Positions 24,501 to 38,765 of a stretch of 64,000 nt of DNA are shown piece by piece. Source of the stretch: Omphiscola glabra. Taxonomy: Eukaryota > Mollusca > Gastropoda > Lymnaeidae. The position numbers and the translations under genes are program-made. The notes beneath the pieces were generated by a model. That model did no database searches and had not been told where the DNA came from. It worked only from the letters and a program-made list of their open reading frames with translations. The stretch is taken from positions 25,298,293 through 25,362,292 of the forward strand of contig OZ024802.1 of NCBI GenBank assembly GCA_964017045.1, given 5' to 3'. Position 1 is the first letter of the stretch. Every line of letters starts with the position of its first letter.

Positions 24501-25204
24501 GTGGTGGGGTAGGTGGTAGAAGTGGTGGTGGGGGATGGTGGTGGAGGTGTTGTTTGAGGTAGTGGTGAAGCTGTTGGTGGGATAGTGATGGTGTTTGTGG
24601 AGGTGGTGGTGGTGAGGTGGTGGATGTGGTTGGGGATGTGGTGGTGAAGGTGGTGGTGTAGGTGGTGGTGGTGTAGGTGGTGGTGGTGGAGATGGTAGTG
24701 GAGGTGCTGGTGGATGTGGTGGTGGTTGTGGAGGTGGTGTTGGGTTGGTGGAGATGGTTGTGGTGGTGGAAGTGGTGGTGAAGGTGATGGTGTTGTAGGT
24801 AGTGGTGGTGGAGATTGTTGTGGTGGTGGGGAAGTAAAGCTCGTGGTGGTGTTGGTGGAGGTGGTGGTGGAGGTGGTGGTGGAGGTGTTTGTGAAAAGTG
24901 ATGCGGGTTGTGTAGGTGTTAGTGGAGGTGTTGATGGGGAAGGGACGCAGGTTGTGAAGGTGGTGGTGTAAGTGGAGGAGGTGTGGGTGGTGTTGGTAAA
25001 AGAGGTGTTGGTGGTGTTGGTAAAAGAGGTGTTGGTGGTAAAAGAGGTGGTGGTGGTAAAAGAGGTGGTGGTAGTAGTATAAGAGGTGGTGGTAGTAGTA
25101 AAAGAGGTGGTGGTAGTAGTAAAAGAGGTGGTGGTAGTAGTAAAAGAGGTGGTGGTAATAGAAGTGGTTGTGGTATTATAAGAGGTGGTGGTAGTAGATG
25201 TAGT

Positions 25205-28200
25205 AAAACCAAAGGTCACCCTAACCTAAAAAAAGGACACCCCAAACCTAACAGAGGGCAGACCGGTTACCAGCTACCGGTCGCCAGCTCCGGATCACCG
25301 TCTTCCGATTGTCAGCTCACGGGTGCCATCCCCCACATAAAAAGGACAAACCCAACTAAAAAAAGGACACTCCAAACCTAACAAAGGACAGCCCGGTCAC
25401 CAGCTCCCGATCGCCAGTTCCGGATCACTAGCTCACGTTAGCCAGCTCTAGGACGCCACTCCGAAAATAAAAAGGACACCCCTAACCTAACAAAGGGCAC
25501 TCCCAACCTAACATAAGACAGCCTGGTCACCAGCTCCCGTGCGCCACCCCTAACCTAAAAAAAGACACCCCAACCTAACTAGGATACCCCCAACCTATTA
25601 AAGGCTACCACAACCTAACAAATTTACCCTTAACATAACAAAGAGGTGGTGGTGGCTGTGATGCTGGTGTTGGTAGATGGGCAGTTGTTGCAGGTGTTGT
25701 TGGTGGTGGTGGATGTGGTGTTAGTGGATGTGGTGGTGGGGGAAGTAGTGGGTTGGATGTGCTAGTGATGGATGTGGTGTAGGTGTTGTTTGAGGTGATG
25801 TTGGACGTGGTGGTGGGGGTGATAATGGTTGTTGAGGTTATGTGGGGTGGTGGTGGATGTGTTGGTGGGGAAGTGATGGTGGTTGTGGATGTGATGGTGA
25901 GAAGATGGTGGAGGTGGTGGTGGTGGAGGTGGTTGTGGAAGTTGTTGTGGAGGTGGTGGTTGTGGTGGTGGAGGTTGAGGTGGTGGTGGTGGTGGAGGTG
26001 GAAATGGAGGTGGTGGTTGTGGAGGTGGTGTCAGTGAATGGGTTGGAGGAAGTGGTGGTGGAGGTGGTGTTCGATGTGGTGGTGGAGGTGGTAGTGGAGT
26101 TGGTGTGGAGGTGGTGGTGGAGGTAGTGGTGGAGGTAGTGGTGGAGTTGATGGTGCAGAAGTGATGGTGGTTGTGATGGTGAGTAAGGGGTGGAGGTTGT
26201 GGTGGTGTTGGTGTGGAAGTGATGGTGGTGTGTGGAGATGATAGTGAGGTGGGGTTGGAAGTGGTGGTGAAGGTGGTGGTGTTGGTGGAGGTGTTGTTGG
26301 AGCTGGTGGTGGAGATGGTGGTGGTGGTGGAAGTGGTGGTGGATGTGGTAGTGTAGGTGGTGTTAGAGTGGTGGTGGTTGAGTTGGTGGTGGTGGAGGTG
26401 GGGTGTTGGTGGAAGAGATGGTGGAGGTGTTGATCGTGGTGTGGGTTGTGGTTGTGGCTGAGGTTGTTGTGGGTGTGGAGGAGATGCGGAGATGGTTTGG
26501 AGGTGGTGTTGGGGTAGGTGGTAGAAGTAGTGGTGGGGGATGGTGGTGGAGGTGTTGTTTGAGGTAGTGGTGAAGCTGTTGGTGGGATAGTGATGGTGTT
26601 TGTGGAGGTGATGGTTATGTGGATGTGGTGGTGAGGTGGTGGATGTGGTTGGGGATATTGTGGTGGAGGTGGTGGTTTAGGTGGTGGTGGTGGCGGATGT
26701 GGTGGTGGAGATGGTAGTGGAGGTACTGGTGGATGTGGTGGTGGTTGTGGAGGTGGTGTTGGGTTGGTGGAGATGGTTGTGGTGGTGGAAGTGTTGGTGG
26801 AGGTGATGGTGGTGTAGGTGGTGGTGGTGAGGGTGGAGGTTGTGGTGGTGGTGGGGAAGTGGAGCAGGTGGTGGTGGTGGTGGTGGTGGAGGTATTTGTG
26901 GGAAGTGATGTGGGAAGTGATGCGGGTTGTGTAGGTGTTAGTGGAGTTGTTGATGGGGAAGTGATGCAGGTTGTGAAGGTGGTGGTGTAAGTGGAGGAGG
27001 TGTGGGTGGTGTTGGTAAAAGAGGTGTTGCTGGTTTTGGTAAAAGAGGTGGTTGTGGTAAAAGAGGTGGTGGTAGTAGTAAAAGAGGTGGTGGTAATAGA
27101 AGTGGTTGTGGTAGTAGAAGAGGTGGTGGTAGTAGATGTAGTAAAACCAAAGGTCACCCTAACCTAAAAAAAGGACACCCCAAACCTAACAAAGGGCAGC
27201 CCGGTTACCAGCTACCGGTCGCCAGCTCCGGATCACCGGCTTCCGATTGTCAGCTCCCGGGTGCCACCCCCCCACATAAAAAGGACAAACCCAGCTAAAA
27301 AAAGGACACTCCAAACCTAACAAAGGACAGCCCGGTCACCAGCTCTCGATCGCCAGTTCCGGATCACTAGCTCACGTTTGCCAGCTCTCGGACGCCACTC
27401 CGAAAATAAAAAGGACACCCCCAACCTAACAAAGGGCACTCCAAACCTAACATAAGACAGCCCGGTCACCAGCTCCCGGGCGCCACCCTAACCTAAAAAA
27501 AGACACCTCAACCTAACTAGGACACCCCCAACCTATTAAAGGCTACCACAACCTAACAAATTTACCCTTAACCTAACAAAGAAGTGGTGGTGGTTGTGAT
27601 GCTGGTGTTGGTAGATGGGCAGTTGTTGCATGTGTTGTTGGTGGTGGTGGATGTGGTGTTAGTGGATGTGGTGGTGGGGGAAGTAGAGGGGTGGATGTGC
27701 TAGTGATGGATGTGGTGTAGGTGTTGTTTGAGGTGATGTTGGATGTGGTGGTGGTGGTGATAATGGTTGTTGAGGTTATGTGGGGTGGTGGTGGATGTGT
27801 TGGTGGGGAAGTGATGGTGGTTGTGGATGTGATGGTGAGAAGATGGTGGAGGTGGTGGTGGTGAAGGTGGTTGCGGAAGTTGTGGTCGAGGTGGTGGTTG
27901 TGGTGGTGGAGGTTGAGGTGGTGGTGTTGGTGGAGGTGGTGGTGGAAATGGAGGTGGTGGTTGTGGAGGTGGTGTCAGTGAAGGGTTTGGAGGAAGTGGT
28001 GGTGGAGGTGGTGTTCGATGTGCTGGTGGAGGTGGTAGTGGAGTTGGTGTGGAGGTGGTGGTGGAGGTAGTGGTGGAGTTGATGGTGCAGAAGTGATGGT
28101 GGTTGTGATGGTGAGTAAGGGGTGGAGGTTGTGGTGGTGGAGGTGTTGGTGGGGAAGTGATGGTGGTGTGTGGAGATGATAGTGAGGTGGGGGTGGAAGT

Positions 28201-31200
28201 GATGGTGAAGGTGGTGGTGGAGATGGTGGTGGTGGTGGAAGTGGTGGTGGATGTGGTAGTGTAGGTGGTGTTAGAGTGGTGGTGGTTGAGTTGGTGGTGG
28301 TGGAGGTGGGGTGTTGGTGGAAGAGATGGTGGAGGTGTTAATCGTGGTGTGGGTGGTGGTTGTGGCTGAGGTGGTTGTGGGTGTGGAGGAGATGCGGAGA
28401 TGGTTTGGAGGTGGTGGTGGTGTAGGTGGTAGTAGTAGTGGTGGGGGATGGTGGTGGAGGTGTTTTTTGAGGTAGTGGTGAAGCTGTTGGTGGGATAGTG
28501 ATGGTGTTTGTGGAGGTGATGGTTATGTGGATGTGAGGTGGTGGATGGGGTTGGGGATGTGGTGGTGGAGGTGGTGGTGTAGGTGGTGGTGGATGTAGTG
28601 GTTGAGATGGTAGTGGAGGTACTGGTGGATGTGGTGGTGGTTGTGGAGGTGGTGTTGGGTTGGTGGAGATGGTTGTGGTGGTGGAGATGGTTGTGGTGGT
28701 GGAAGTGGTGGTGGAGGTGATGGTGGTGTAGGTGGTGGTGGTGGGGGTGGAGGTTGTGGTGGTGGTGGGGAAGTGGAGCAGGTGGTGGTGGTGGTGGAGG
28801 TGGAGGTGGTGGTGGAGGTGGTGGTGGAGGTGTTTGTGTGAAGTGATGTGGGAAGTGATGCGGGTTGTGTAGGTGTTAGTGGAGTTGTTGATGGGGAAGT
28901 GATGCAGGTTGTGAAGGTGGTGGTGTAAGTGGAGGAGGTGTGGGTAGTGTTGGTAAAAGAGGCGGTGGTGGTAAAAGAGGTGGTGGTAGTAGTAAAAGAG
29001 GTGGTGGTAATAGACGTGGTTGTGGTAGTAGAAAAGGTGGTGGTAGTAGATGTAGTAAAACCAAAGGTCACCCTAACCTAAAAAAAGGACACCCCAAACC
29101 TAACAAAGGGCAGCCCGGTTACCAGCTACCGGTCGCCAGCTCCGGATCACCGTCTTCCGATTGTCAGCTCCCGGGTGCCATCCCCCACATAAAAAGGACA
29201 AACCCAACTAAAAAAAGGACACTCCAAACCTAACAAAGGACAGCCCGGTCACCAGCTCCCGATCGCCAGTTCCGGATCACTAGCTCACGTTAGCCAGCTC
29301 TAGGACGCCACTCCGAAAATAAAAAGGACACCCCCAACCTAACAAAGGGCACTCCAAACCTAACATAAGACAGCCCGGTCACCAGCTCCCGGGCGCCACC
29401 CCTAACCTAAAAAAAGACACCCCAACCTAACTAGGATACCCCCAACCTATTAAAGGCTACCACAACCTAACAAATTTACCCTTAACCTAACAAAGAGGTG
29501 GTGGTGGCTGTGATGCTGGTGTTTGTAGATGGGGAGTTGTTGCAGGTGTTGTTGGTGGTGGTGGATGTGGTGTTAGTGGATGTGGTGGTGGGGGAAGTAG
29601 TGGGTTGGATGTGCTAGTGATGGATGTGGTGTAGGTGTTGTTTGAGGTGATGTTGGACGTGGTGGTAAAGGTGATAATGGTTGTTGAGGTTATGTGGGGT
29701 GGTGGTGGATGTGTTGGTGGGGAAGTGATGGTGGTTGTGGATGTGATGGTGAGAAGATGGTGGAGGTGGTGGTGGTGGAGGTGGTTGCGGAAGTTGTTGT
29801 GGAGGTGGTGGTTGAGGTGGTGGAGGTTGAGGTGGTGGTGGTGGTGGAGGTGGAAATGGAGGTGGTGGTTGTGGAGGTGGTGTCAGTGAATGGGTTGGAG
29901 GAAGTGGTGGTGGAGGTGGTGTTCGATGTGGTGGTGGAGGTGGTAGTGGAGTTGGTGTGGAGGTGGTGGTGGAGGTAGTGGTGGAGGTAGTGGTGGAGTT
30001 GATGGTGCAGAAGTGATGGTGGTTGTGATGGTGAGTAAGGGGTGGAGGTTGTGGTGGTGGAGGTTGTGGTGGTGTTGGTGTGGAAGTGATGGTGGTGTGT
30101 GGAGATGATAGTGAGGTGTGGTTGGAAGTGGTGGTGAAGGTGGTGGTGTTGGTGGAGGTGTTGTTGGAGCTGGTGGTGGAGATGGTGGTGGTGGTGGAAG
30201 TGGTGGTGGATGTGGTAGTGTAGGTGGTGTTAGAGTGGTGGTGGTTGAGTTGGTGGTGGTGGAGGTGGGGTGTTGGTGGAAGAGATGGTGGAGGTGTTGA
30301 TCGTGGTGTGGGTTGTGGTTGTGGCTGAGGTGGTTGTGGGTGTGGAGGAGATGCGGAGATGGTTTGGAGGTGGTGTTGGGGTAGGTGGTAGAAGTAGTGG
30401 TGGGGGATGGTGGTGGAGGTGTTGTTTGAGGTAGTGGTGAAGCTGTTGGTGGGATAGTGATGGTGTTTGTGGAGGTGATGGTTATGTGGATGTGGTGGTG
30501 AGGTGGTGGATGTGGTTGGGGATATTGTGGTGGAGGTGGTGGTTTAGGTGGTGGTGGTGGCGGATGTGGTGGTGGAGATGGTAGTGGAGGTACTGGTGGA
30601 TGTGGTGGTGGTTGTGGAGGTGGTGTTGGGTTGGTGGAGATGGTTGTGGTGGTGGAAGAGTTGGTGGAGGTGATGGTGGTGTAGGTGGTGGTGGTGAGGG
30701 TGGAGGTTGTGGTGGTGGTGGGGAAGTGGAGCAGGTGGTGGTGGTGGTGGTGGAGGTATTTGTGGGAAGTGATGTGGGAAGTGATGCGGGTTGTGTAGGT
30801 GTTAGTGGAGTTGTTGATGGGGAAGTGATGCAGGTTGTGAAGGTGGTGGTGTAAGTGGAGGAGGTGTGGGTGGTGTTGGTAAAAGAGGTGTTGCTGGTTT
30901 TGGTAAAAGAGGTGGTTGTGGTAAAAGAGGTGGTGGTAGTAGTAAAAGAGGTGGTGGTAATAGAAGTGGTTGTGGTAGTAGAAGAGGTGGTGGTAGTAGA
31001 TGTAGTAAAACCAAAGGTCACCCTAACCTAAAAAAGGACACCCCAAACCTAACAAAGGGCAGCCCGGTTACCAGCTACCGGTCGCCAGCTCCGGATCACC
31101 GGCTTCCGATTGTCAGCTCCCGGGTGCCACCCGCCACATAAAAAGGACAAACCCAACTAAAAAAAGGACACTCCAAACCTAACAAAGGACAGCCCGGTCA

Positions 31201-34200
31201 CCAGCTCCCGATCGCCAGTTCCGGATCACTAGCTCACGTTTGCCAGCTCTCGGACGCCACTCCGAAAATAAAAAGGACACCCCCAACCTAACAAAGGGCA
31301 CTCCAAACCTAACATAAGACAGCCCGGTCACCAGCTCCCGGGCGCCACCCCTAACCTAAAAAAAGACACCCCAACCTAACAAGGATACCCCCAACCTAAT
31401 AAAGGCTACCACAACCTAACAAATTTACCCTTAACCTAACAAAGAGGTGGTGGTGGCTGTGATGCTGGTGTTTGTAGATGGGGAGTTGTTGCAGGTGTTG
31501 TTGGTGGTGGTGGATGTGGTGTTAGTGGATGTGGTGGTGGGGGAAGTAGTGGGTTGGATGTGCTAGTGATGGATGTGGTGTAGGTGTTGTATGAGGTGAT
31601 GTTGGACGTGGTGGTGGTGGTGATAATGGTTGTTGAGGTTATGTGGGGTGATGGTGGATGTGTTGGTGGGGAAGTGATGGTGGTTGTGGATGTGATGGTG
31701 AGAAGATGGTGGAGGTGGTGGTTGTGGTGGTGGAGGTTGAGGTGGTGGTGGTGGTGGAGGTGGTGGTGGAAATGGAGGTGGTGGTTGTGGAGGTGGTGGA
31801 GGTGGTGGTGGAAATGGAGGTGGTGGTTGTGGAGGTGGTGTCAGTGAAGGGTTTGGAGGAAGTGGTGGTGGAGGTGGTGTTCGATGTGCTGGTGGAGGTG
31901 GTAGTGGAGTTGGTGTGGAGGTGGTGGTGGAGGTAGTGGTGGAGTTGATGGTGCAGAAGTGATGGTGGTTGTGATGGTGAGTAAGGGGTGGAGGTTGTGG
32001 TGGTGGAGGTGTTGGTGGGGAAGTGATGGTGGTGTGTGGAGATGATAGTGAGGTGGGGGTGGAAGTGGTGGTGAAGGTGGTGGTGTTGGTGGAGGTGTTG
32101 TTGGAGGTGGTGGTGGAGATGGTGGTGGTGGTGGAAGTGGTGGTGGATGTGGTAGTGTAGGTGGTGTTAGAGTGGTGGTGGTTGAGTTGGTGGTGGTGGA
32201 GGTGGGGTGTTGGTGGAAGAGATGGTGGAGGTGTTAATCGTGGTGTGGGTGGTGGTTGTGGCTGAGGTGGTAGTGGGTGTGGAGGAGATGCGGAGATGGT
32301 TTGGAGGTGGTGGTGGTGTAGGTGGTAGTAGTAGTGGTGGGGGATGGTGGTGGAGGTGTTTTTTGAGGTAGTGGTGAAGCTGTTGGTGGGATAGTGATGG
32401 TGTTTGTGGAGGTGATGGTTATGTGGATGTGAGGTGGTGGATGGGGTTGGGGATGTGGTGGTGGAGGTGGTGGTGTAGGTGGTGGTGGATGTAGTGGTTG
32501 AGATGGTAGTGGAGGTACTGGTGGATGTGGTGGTGGTTGTGGAGGTGGTGTTGGGTTGGTGGAGATGGTTGTGGTGGTGGAGATGGTTGTGGTGGTGGAA
32601 GTGGTGGTGGAGGTGATGGTGGTGTAGGTGGTGGTGGTGGTGGTGGAGGTTGTGGTGGTGGTGGGGAAGTGGAGCAGGTGGTGGTGGTGGTGGTGGTGGA
32701 GGTGGAGGTGGTGGTGGAGGTGGTGGTGGAGGTGTTTGTGTGAAGTGATGTGGGAAGTGATGCGGGTTGTGTAGGTGTTAGTGGAGTTGTTGATGGGGAA
32801 GTGATGCAGGTTGTGAAGGTGGTGGTGTAAGTGGAGGAGGTGTGGGTAGTGTTGGTAAAAGAGGCGGTGGCGGTAAAAGAGGTGGTGGTAGTAGTAAAAG
32901 AGGTGGTGGTAATAGACGTGGTTGTGGTAGTAGAAAAGGTGGTGGTAGTAGATGTAGTAAAACCAAAGGACACCCTAACCTAAAAAAAGGACACCCCAAA
33001 CCTAACAAAGGGCAGCCCGGTTACCAGCTACCGGTCGCCAGCTCCGGATCACCGGCTTCCGATTGTCAGCTCCCGGGTGCCATCCCCCACATAAAAAGGA
33101 CAAACCCAACTAAAAAAAGGACACTCCAAACCTAACAAAGGACAGCCCGGTCACCAGCTCCCGATCGCCAGTTCCGGATCACTAGCTCACGTTAGCCAGC
33201 TCTAGGACGCCACTCCGAAAATAAAAAGGACACCCCCAACCTAACAAAGGGCACTCCAAACCTAACATAAGACAGCCCGGTCACCAGCTCCCGGGCGCCA
33301 CCCCTAACCTAAAAAAAGACACCCCAACCTAACTAGGATACCCCAACCTATTAAAGGCTACCACAACCTAACAAATTTACCCTTAACCTAACAAAGAGGT
33401 GGTGGTGGCTGTGATGATGGTGTTGGTAGATGGGCAGTTGTTGCAGGTGTTGTTGGTGGTGGTGGATGTGGTGTTAGTGGATGTGGTGGTGGGGGAAGTA
33501 GTGGGTTGGATGTGCTAGTGATGGATGTGGTGTAGGTGTTGTTTGAGGTGATGTTGGACGTGGTGGTAAAGGTGATAATGGTTGTTGAGGTTATGTGGGG
33601 TGGTGGTGGATGTGTTGGTGGGGAAGTGATGGTGGTTGTGGATGTGATGGTGAGAAGATGGTGGAGGTGGTGGTGGTGGAGGTGGTTGCGGAAGTTGTTG
33701 TGGAGGTGGTGGTTGTGGTGGTGGAGGTTGAGGTGGTGGTGGTGGTGGAGGTGGAAATGGAGGTGGTGGTTGTGGAGGTGGTGTCAGTGAATGGGTTGGA
33801 GGAAGTGGTGGTGGAGGTGGTGTTCGATGTGGTGGTGGAGGTGGTAGTGGAGTTGGTGTGGAGGTGGTGGTGGAGGTAGTGGTGGAGGTAGTGGTGGAGG
33901 TAGTGGTGGAGTTGATGGTGCAGAAGTGATGGTGGTTGTGATGGTGAGTAAGGGGTGGAGGTTGTGGTGGTGGAGGTTGTGGTGGTGTTGGTGTGGAAGT
34001 GATGGTGGTGTGTGGAGATGATAGTGAGGTGTGGTTGGAAGTGGTGGTGAAGGTGGTGGTGTTGGTGGAGGTGTTGTTGGAGCTGGTGGTGGAGATGGTG
34101 GTGGTGGTGGAAGTGGTGGTGGATGTGGTAGTGTAGGTGGTGTTAGAGTGGTGGTGGTTGAGTTGGTGGTGGTGGAGGTGGGGTGTTGGTGGAAGAGATG

Positions 34201-37200
34201 GTGGAGGTGTTGATCGTGGTGTGGGTTGTGGTTGTGGCTGAGGTGGTTGTGGGTGTGGAGGAGATGCGGAGATGGTTTGGAGGTGGTGTTGGGGTAGGTG
34301 GTAGAAGTAGTGGTGGGGGATGGTGGTGGAGGTGTTGTTTGAGGTAGTGGTGAAGCTGTTGGTGGGATAGTGATGGTGTTTGTGGAGGTTATGGTTATGT
34401 GGATGTGGTGGTGAGGTGGTGGATGTGGTTGGGGATATTGTGGTGGAGGTGGTGGTTTAGGTGGTGGTGGTGGCGGATGTGGTGGTGGAGATGGTAGTGG
34501 AGGTACTGGTGGATGTGGTGGTGGTTGTGGAGGTGGTGTTGGGTTGGTGGAGATGGTTGTGGTGGTGGAAGTGTTGGTGGAGGTGATGGTGGTGTAGGTG
34601 GTGGTGGTGAGGGTGGAGGTTGTGGTGGTGGTGGGGAAGTGGAGCAGGTGGTGGTGGTGGTGGTGGAGGTATTTGTGGGAAGTGATGTGGGAAGTGATGC
34701 GGGTTGTGTAGGTGTTAGTGGAGTTGTTGATGGGGAAGTGATGCAGGTTGTGAAGGTGGTGGTGTAAGTGGAGGAGGTGTGGGTGGTGTTGGTAAAAGAG
34801 GTGTTGCTGGTTTTGGTAAAAGAGGTGGTTGTGGTAAAAGAGGTGGTGGTAGTAGTAAAAGAGGTGGTGGTAATAGAAGTGGTTGTGGTAGTAGAAGAGG
34901 TGGTGGTAGTAGATGTAGTAAAACCAAAGGTCACCCTAACCTAAAAAAAGGACACCCCAAACCTAACAAAGGGCAGCCCGGTTACCAGCTACCGGTCGCC
35001 AGCTCCGGATCACCGGCTTCCGATTGTCAGCTCCCGGGTGCCACCCGCCACATAAAAAGGACAAACCCAACTAAAAAAAGGACACTCCAAACCTAACAAA
35101 GGACAGCCCGGTCACCAGCTCCCGATCGCCAGTTCCGGATCACTAGCTCACGTTAGCCAGCTCTAGGACGCCACTCCGAAAATAAAAAGGACACCCCCAA
35201 CCTAACAAAGGGCACTCCAAACCTAACATAAGACAGCCCGGTCACCAGCTCCCGGGCGCCACCCTAACCTAAAAAAAGACACCCCAACCTAACAAGGATA
35301 CCCCCCAACCTAATAAAGGCTACCACAACCTAACAAATTTACCCTTAACCTAACAAAGAGGTGGTGGTGGCTGTGATGCTGGTGTTGGTAGATGGGCAGT
35401 TGTTGCAGGTGTTGTTGGTGGTGGTGGATGTGGTGTTAGTGGATGTGGTGGTGGGGGAAGTAGTGGGTTGGATGTGCTAGTGATGAATGTGGTGTAGGTG
35501 TTGTTTGAGGTGATGTTGGACGTGGTGGTGGTGGTGATAATGGTTGTTGAGGTTATGTGGGGTGGTGGTGGATGTGTTGGTGGGGAAGTGATGGTGGTTG
35601 TGGATGTGATGGTGAGAAGATGGTGGAGGTGGTGGTGGTGGAGGTGGTTGCGGAAAGTGTGGTGGAGGTGGTGGTTGTGGTGGTGGAGGTTGAGGTGGTG
35701 GTGTTGGTGGTGGAGGTGGTGGTGGAAATGGAGGTGGTGGTTGTGGAGGTGGTGTCAGTGAAGGGTTTGGAGGAAGTGGTGGTGGAGGTGGTGTTCGATG
35801 TGCTGGTGGAGGTGGTAGTGGAGTTGGTGTGGAGGTGGTGGTGGAGGTAGTGGTGGAGTTGATGGTGCAGAAGTGATGGTGGTTGTGATGGTGAGTAAGG
35901 GGTGGAGGTTGTGGTGGTGGAGGTGTTGGTGGGGAAGTGATGGTGGTGTGTGGAGATGATAGTGAGGTGGGGGTGGAAGTGGTGGTGAAGGTGGTGGTGT
36001 TGGTGGAGGTGTTGTTGGAGGTGGTGGTGGAGATGGTGGTGGTGGTGGAAGTGGTGGTGGATGTGGTAGTGTAGGTGGTGTTAGAGTGGTGGTGGTTGAG
36101 TTGGTGGTGGTGGAGGTGGGGTGTTGGTGGAAGAGATGGTGGAGGTGTTAATCGTGGTGTGGGTGGTGGTTGTGTCTGAGGTGGTTGTGGCTGAGGTGGT
36201 TGTGGGTGTGGAGGAGATGCGGAGATGGTTTGGAGGTGGTGGTGGTGTAGGTGGTAGAAGTAGTGGTGGGGGATGGTGGTGGAGGTGTTTTTTGAGGTAG
36301 TGGTGAAGCTGTTGGTGGGATAATGATGGTGTTTGTGGAGGTGATGGTTATGTGGATGTGGATGTGAGGTGGTGGATGTGGTTGGCGATGTGGTGGTGGA
36401 GGTGGTGGTGTCGGTGGTGGTGGTGGCGGATGTAGTGGTTGAGATGGTGGTGGAGGTACTGGTGGATGTGGTGGTGGTTGTGGAGGTTGTGTTGGGTTGG
36501 TGGAGATGGTTGTGGTGGTGGAAGTGGTGGTGGAGGTGATGGTGGTGTAGGTGGTGGTGGTGGGGGTGGAGGTTGTGGTGGTGGTGGGGAAGTGGAGCAG
36601 GTGGTGGTGGTGGTGGAGGTGGTGGTGGACGTGGTGGTGGAGGTGTTTGTGTGAAGTGATGTGGGAAGTGATGCGTGTTGTGTAGGTGTCAGTGGAGTTG
36701 TTGATGGGGAAGTGATGCAGGTTGTGAAGGTGGTGGTGTAAGTGGAGGAGGTGTGGGTGGTGTTGGTAAAAGAGGCGGTGGTGGTAAAAGAGGTGGTGGT
36801 AGTAGTAAAAGAGGTGGTGGTAATAGACGTGGTTGTGGTAGTAGAAAAGGTGGTGGTAGTAGATGTAGTAAAACCAAAGGACACCCTAACCTAAAAAAAG
36901 GACACCCCAAACCTAACAAAGGGCAGCCCGGTTACCAGCTACCGGTCGCCAGCTCCGGATCACCGGCTTCCGATTGTCAGCTCCCGGGTGCCACCCCCCA
37001 CATAAAAAGGACAACCCCAACCAAAAAAAGGACACTCCAAACCTAACAAGAACAGCCCGGTCACCAGCTCCCGATCGCCAGTTCCGGATCACTAGCTCAC
37101 GTTTGCCAGCTCTCGGATGCCACTCCGAAAATAAAAAGGACACCCACAACCTAACAAAGGGCACTCCAAACCTAACATAAGACAGCCCGGTCACCAGCTC

Positions 37201-38765
37201 CGGATCACCAGCTCCCGGGCGCCCCCCTAACCTAAAAAAAGACACCCCAACCTAACAAGGGTACCCCCCTACCTAACAAAGAGGTGGTGGTGGCTGTGAT
37301 GCTGGTGTTGGTAGATGGGGAGTTGTTGCAGGTGTTGTTGGATGTGGTGTTAGTGGATGTGGTGGTGGGGGAAGTAGTGGGTTGGATGTGCTAGTGATGG
37401 ATGTGGTGTAGGTGTTGTTTGAGGTGATGTTGGACGTGGTGGTGGTGGTGATAATGGTTGTTGAGGTTATGTGGGGTGGTGGTGGATGTGTTGGTGGGGA
37501 AGTGATGGTGGTTGTGGATGTGATGGTGAGAAGATGGTGGAGGTGGTGGTGGTGGAGGTGGTTGCGGAAGTTGTGGTGGAGGTGGTGGTTGTGGTGGTGG
37601 AGGTTGAGGTGGTGGTTTTGGTGGAGGTGGTGGTGGAAATGGAGGTGGTGGTTGTGGAGGTGGTGTCAGTGAAGGGTTTGGAGGAAGTGGTGGTGGAGGT
37701 GGTGTTCGATGTGGTGGTGGAGGTGGTAGTGGAGTTGGTGTGGAGGTGGTGGTGGAGGTAGTGGTGGAGTTGATGGTGCAGAAGTGATGGTGGTTGTGAT
37801 GGTGAGTAAGGGGTGGAGGTTGTGGTGGTGGAGGTGTTGGTGGGGAAGTGATGGTGGTGTGTGGAGATGATAGTGAGGTGGGGGTGGAAGTGGTGGTGAA
37901 GGTGGTGGTGTTGGTGGAGGTGTTGTTGGAGGTGGTGGTGGAGATGGTGGTGGTGGTGGAAGTGGTGGTGGATGTGGTAGTGTAGGTGGTGTTAGAGTGG
38001 TGGTGGTTGAGTTGGTGGTGGTGGAGGTGGGGTGTTGGTGGAAGAGATGGTGGAGGTGTTAATCGTGGTGTGGGTGGTGGTTGTGGCTGAGGTGGTTGTG
38101 GGTGTGGAGGAGATGCGGAGATGGTTTGGAGGTGGTGGTGGTGTAGGTGGTAGAAGTAGTGGTGGGGGATGGTGGTGGAGGTGTTTTTTGAGGTAGTGGT
38201 GAAGCTGTTGGTGGGATAATGATGGTGTTTGTGGAGGTGATGGTTATGTGGATGTGGATGTGAGGTGGTGGATGGGGTTGGGGATGTGGTGGTGGAGGTG
38301 GTGGTGTAAGTGGTGGTGTAGGTGGTGGTGGTGGCGGATGTAGTGGTTGAGATGGTAGTGGAGGTACTGGTGGATGTGGTGGTGGTTGTGGAGGTGGTGT
38401 TGGGTTGGTGGAGATGGTTGTGGTGGTGGAAGTGGTGGTGGAGGTGATGGTGGTGTAGGTGGCGGTGGTGGGGGTGGAGGTTGTGGTGGTGGTGGGGAAG
38501 TGGAGCAGGTGGTGGTGGTGGTGGAGGTGGAGGTGGAGGTATTTGTGTGAAGTGATGTGGGAAGTGATGCGGGTTGTGTAGGTGTTAGTGGAGTTGTTGA
38601 TGGGGAAGTGATGCAGGTTGTGAAGGTGGTGGTGTAAGTGGAGGAGGTGTGGGTGGTGTTGGTAAAAGAGGCGGTGGTGGTAAAAGAGGTGGTGGTAGTA
38701 GTAAAAGAGGTGTTGGTAATAGACGTGGTTGTGGTAGTAGAAAAGGTGGTTGTAGTAGATGTAGT
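25205..38765 (+). repeat. Dimeric higher-order part of the array (about 1.95-kb monomers)
   Basis: Seven monomers of 1.89-1.96 kb follow each other. Block ends near 27005, 30870 and 34785 carry AAAAGAGGTGTTGCTGG (type A). Those near 28945, 32845, 36755 and 38650 carry GTAAAAGAGGCGGTGG (type B), giving the order A B A B A B B. Spacers show a partly matching alternation: CACGTTAGCCAGCTCTAGG at about 25435, 29287, 33189 and 35150, against CACGTTTGCCAGCTCTCGG at about 27371, 31236, 37098 and 38995. The repeating unit is thus about 3.9 kb, with exchange between types at the right end. Confidence 0.75.
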
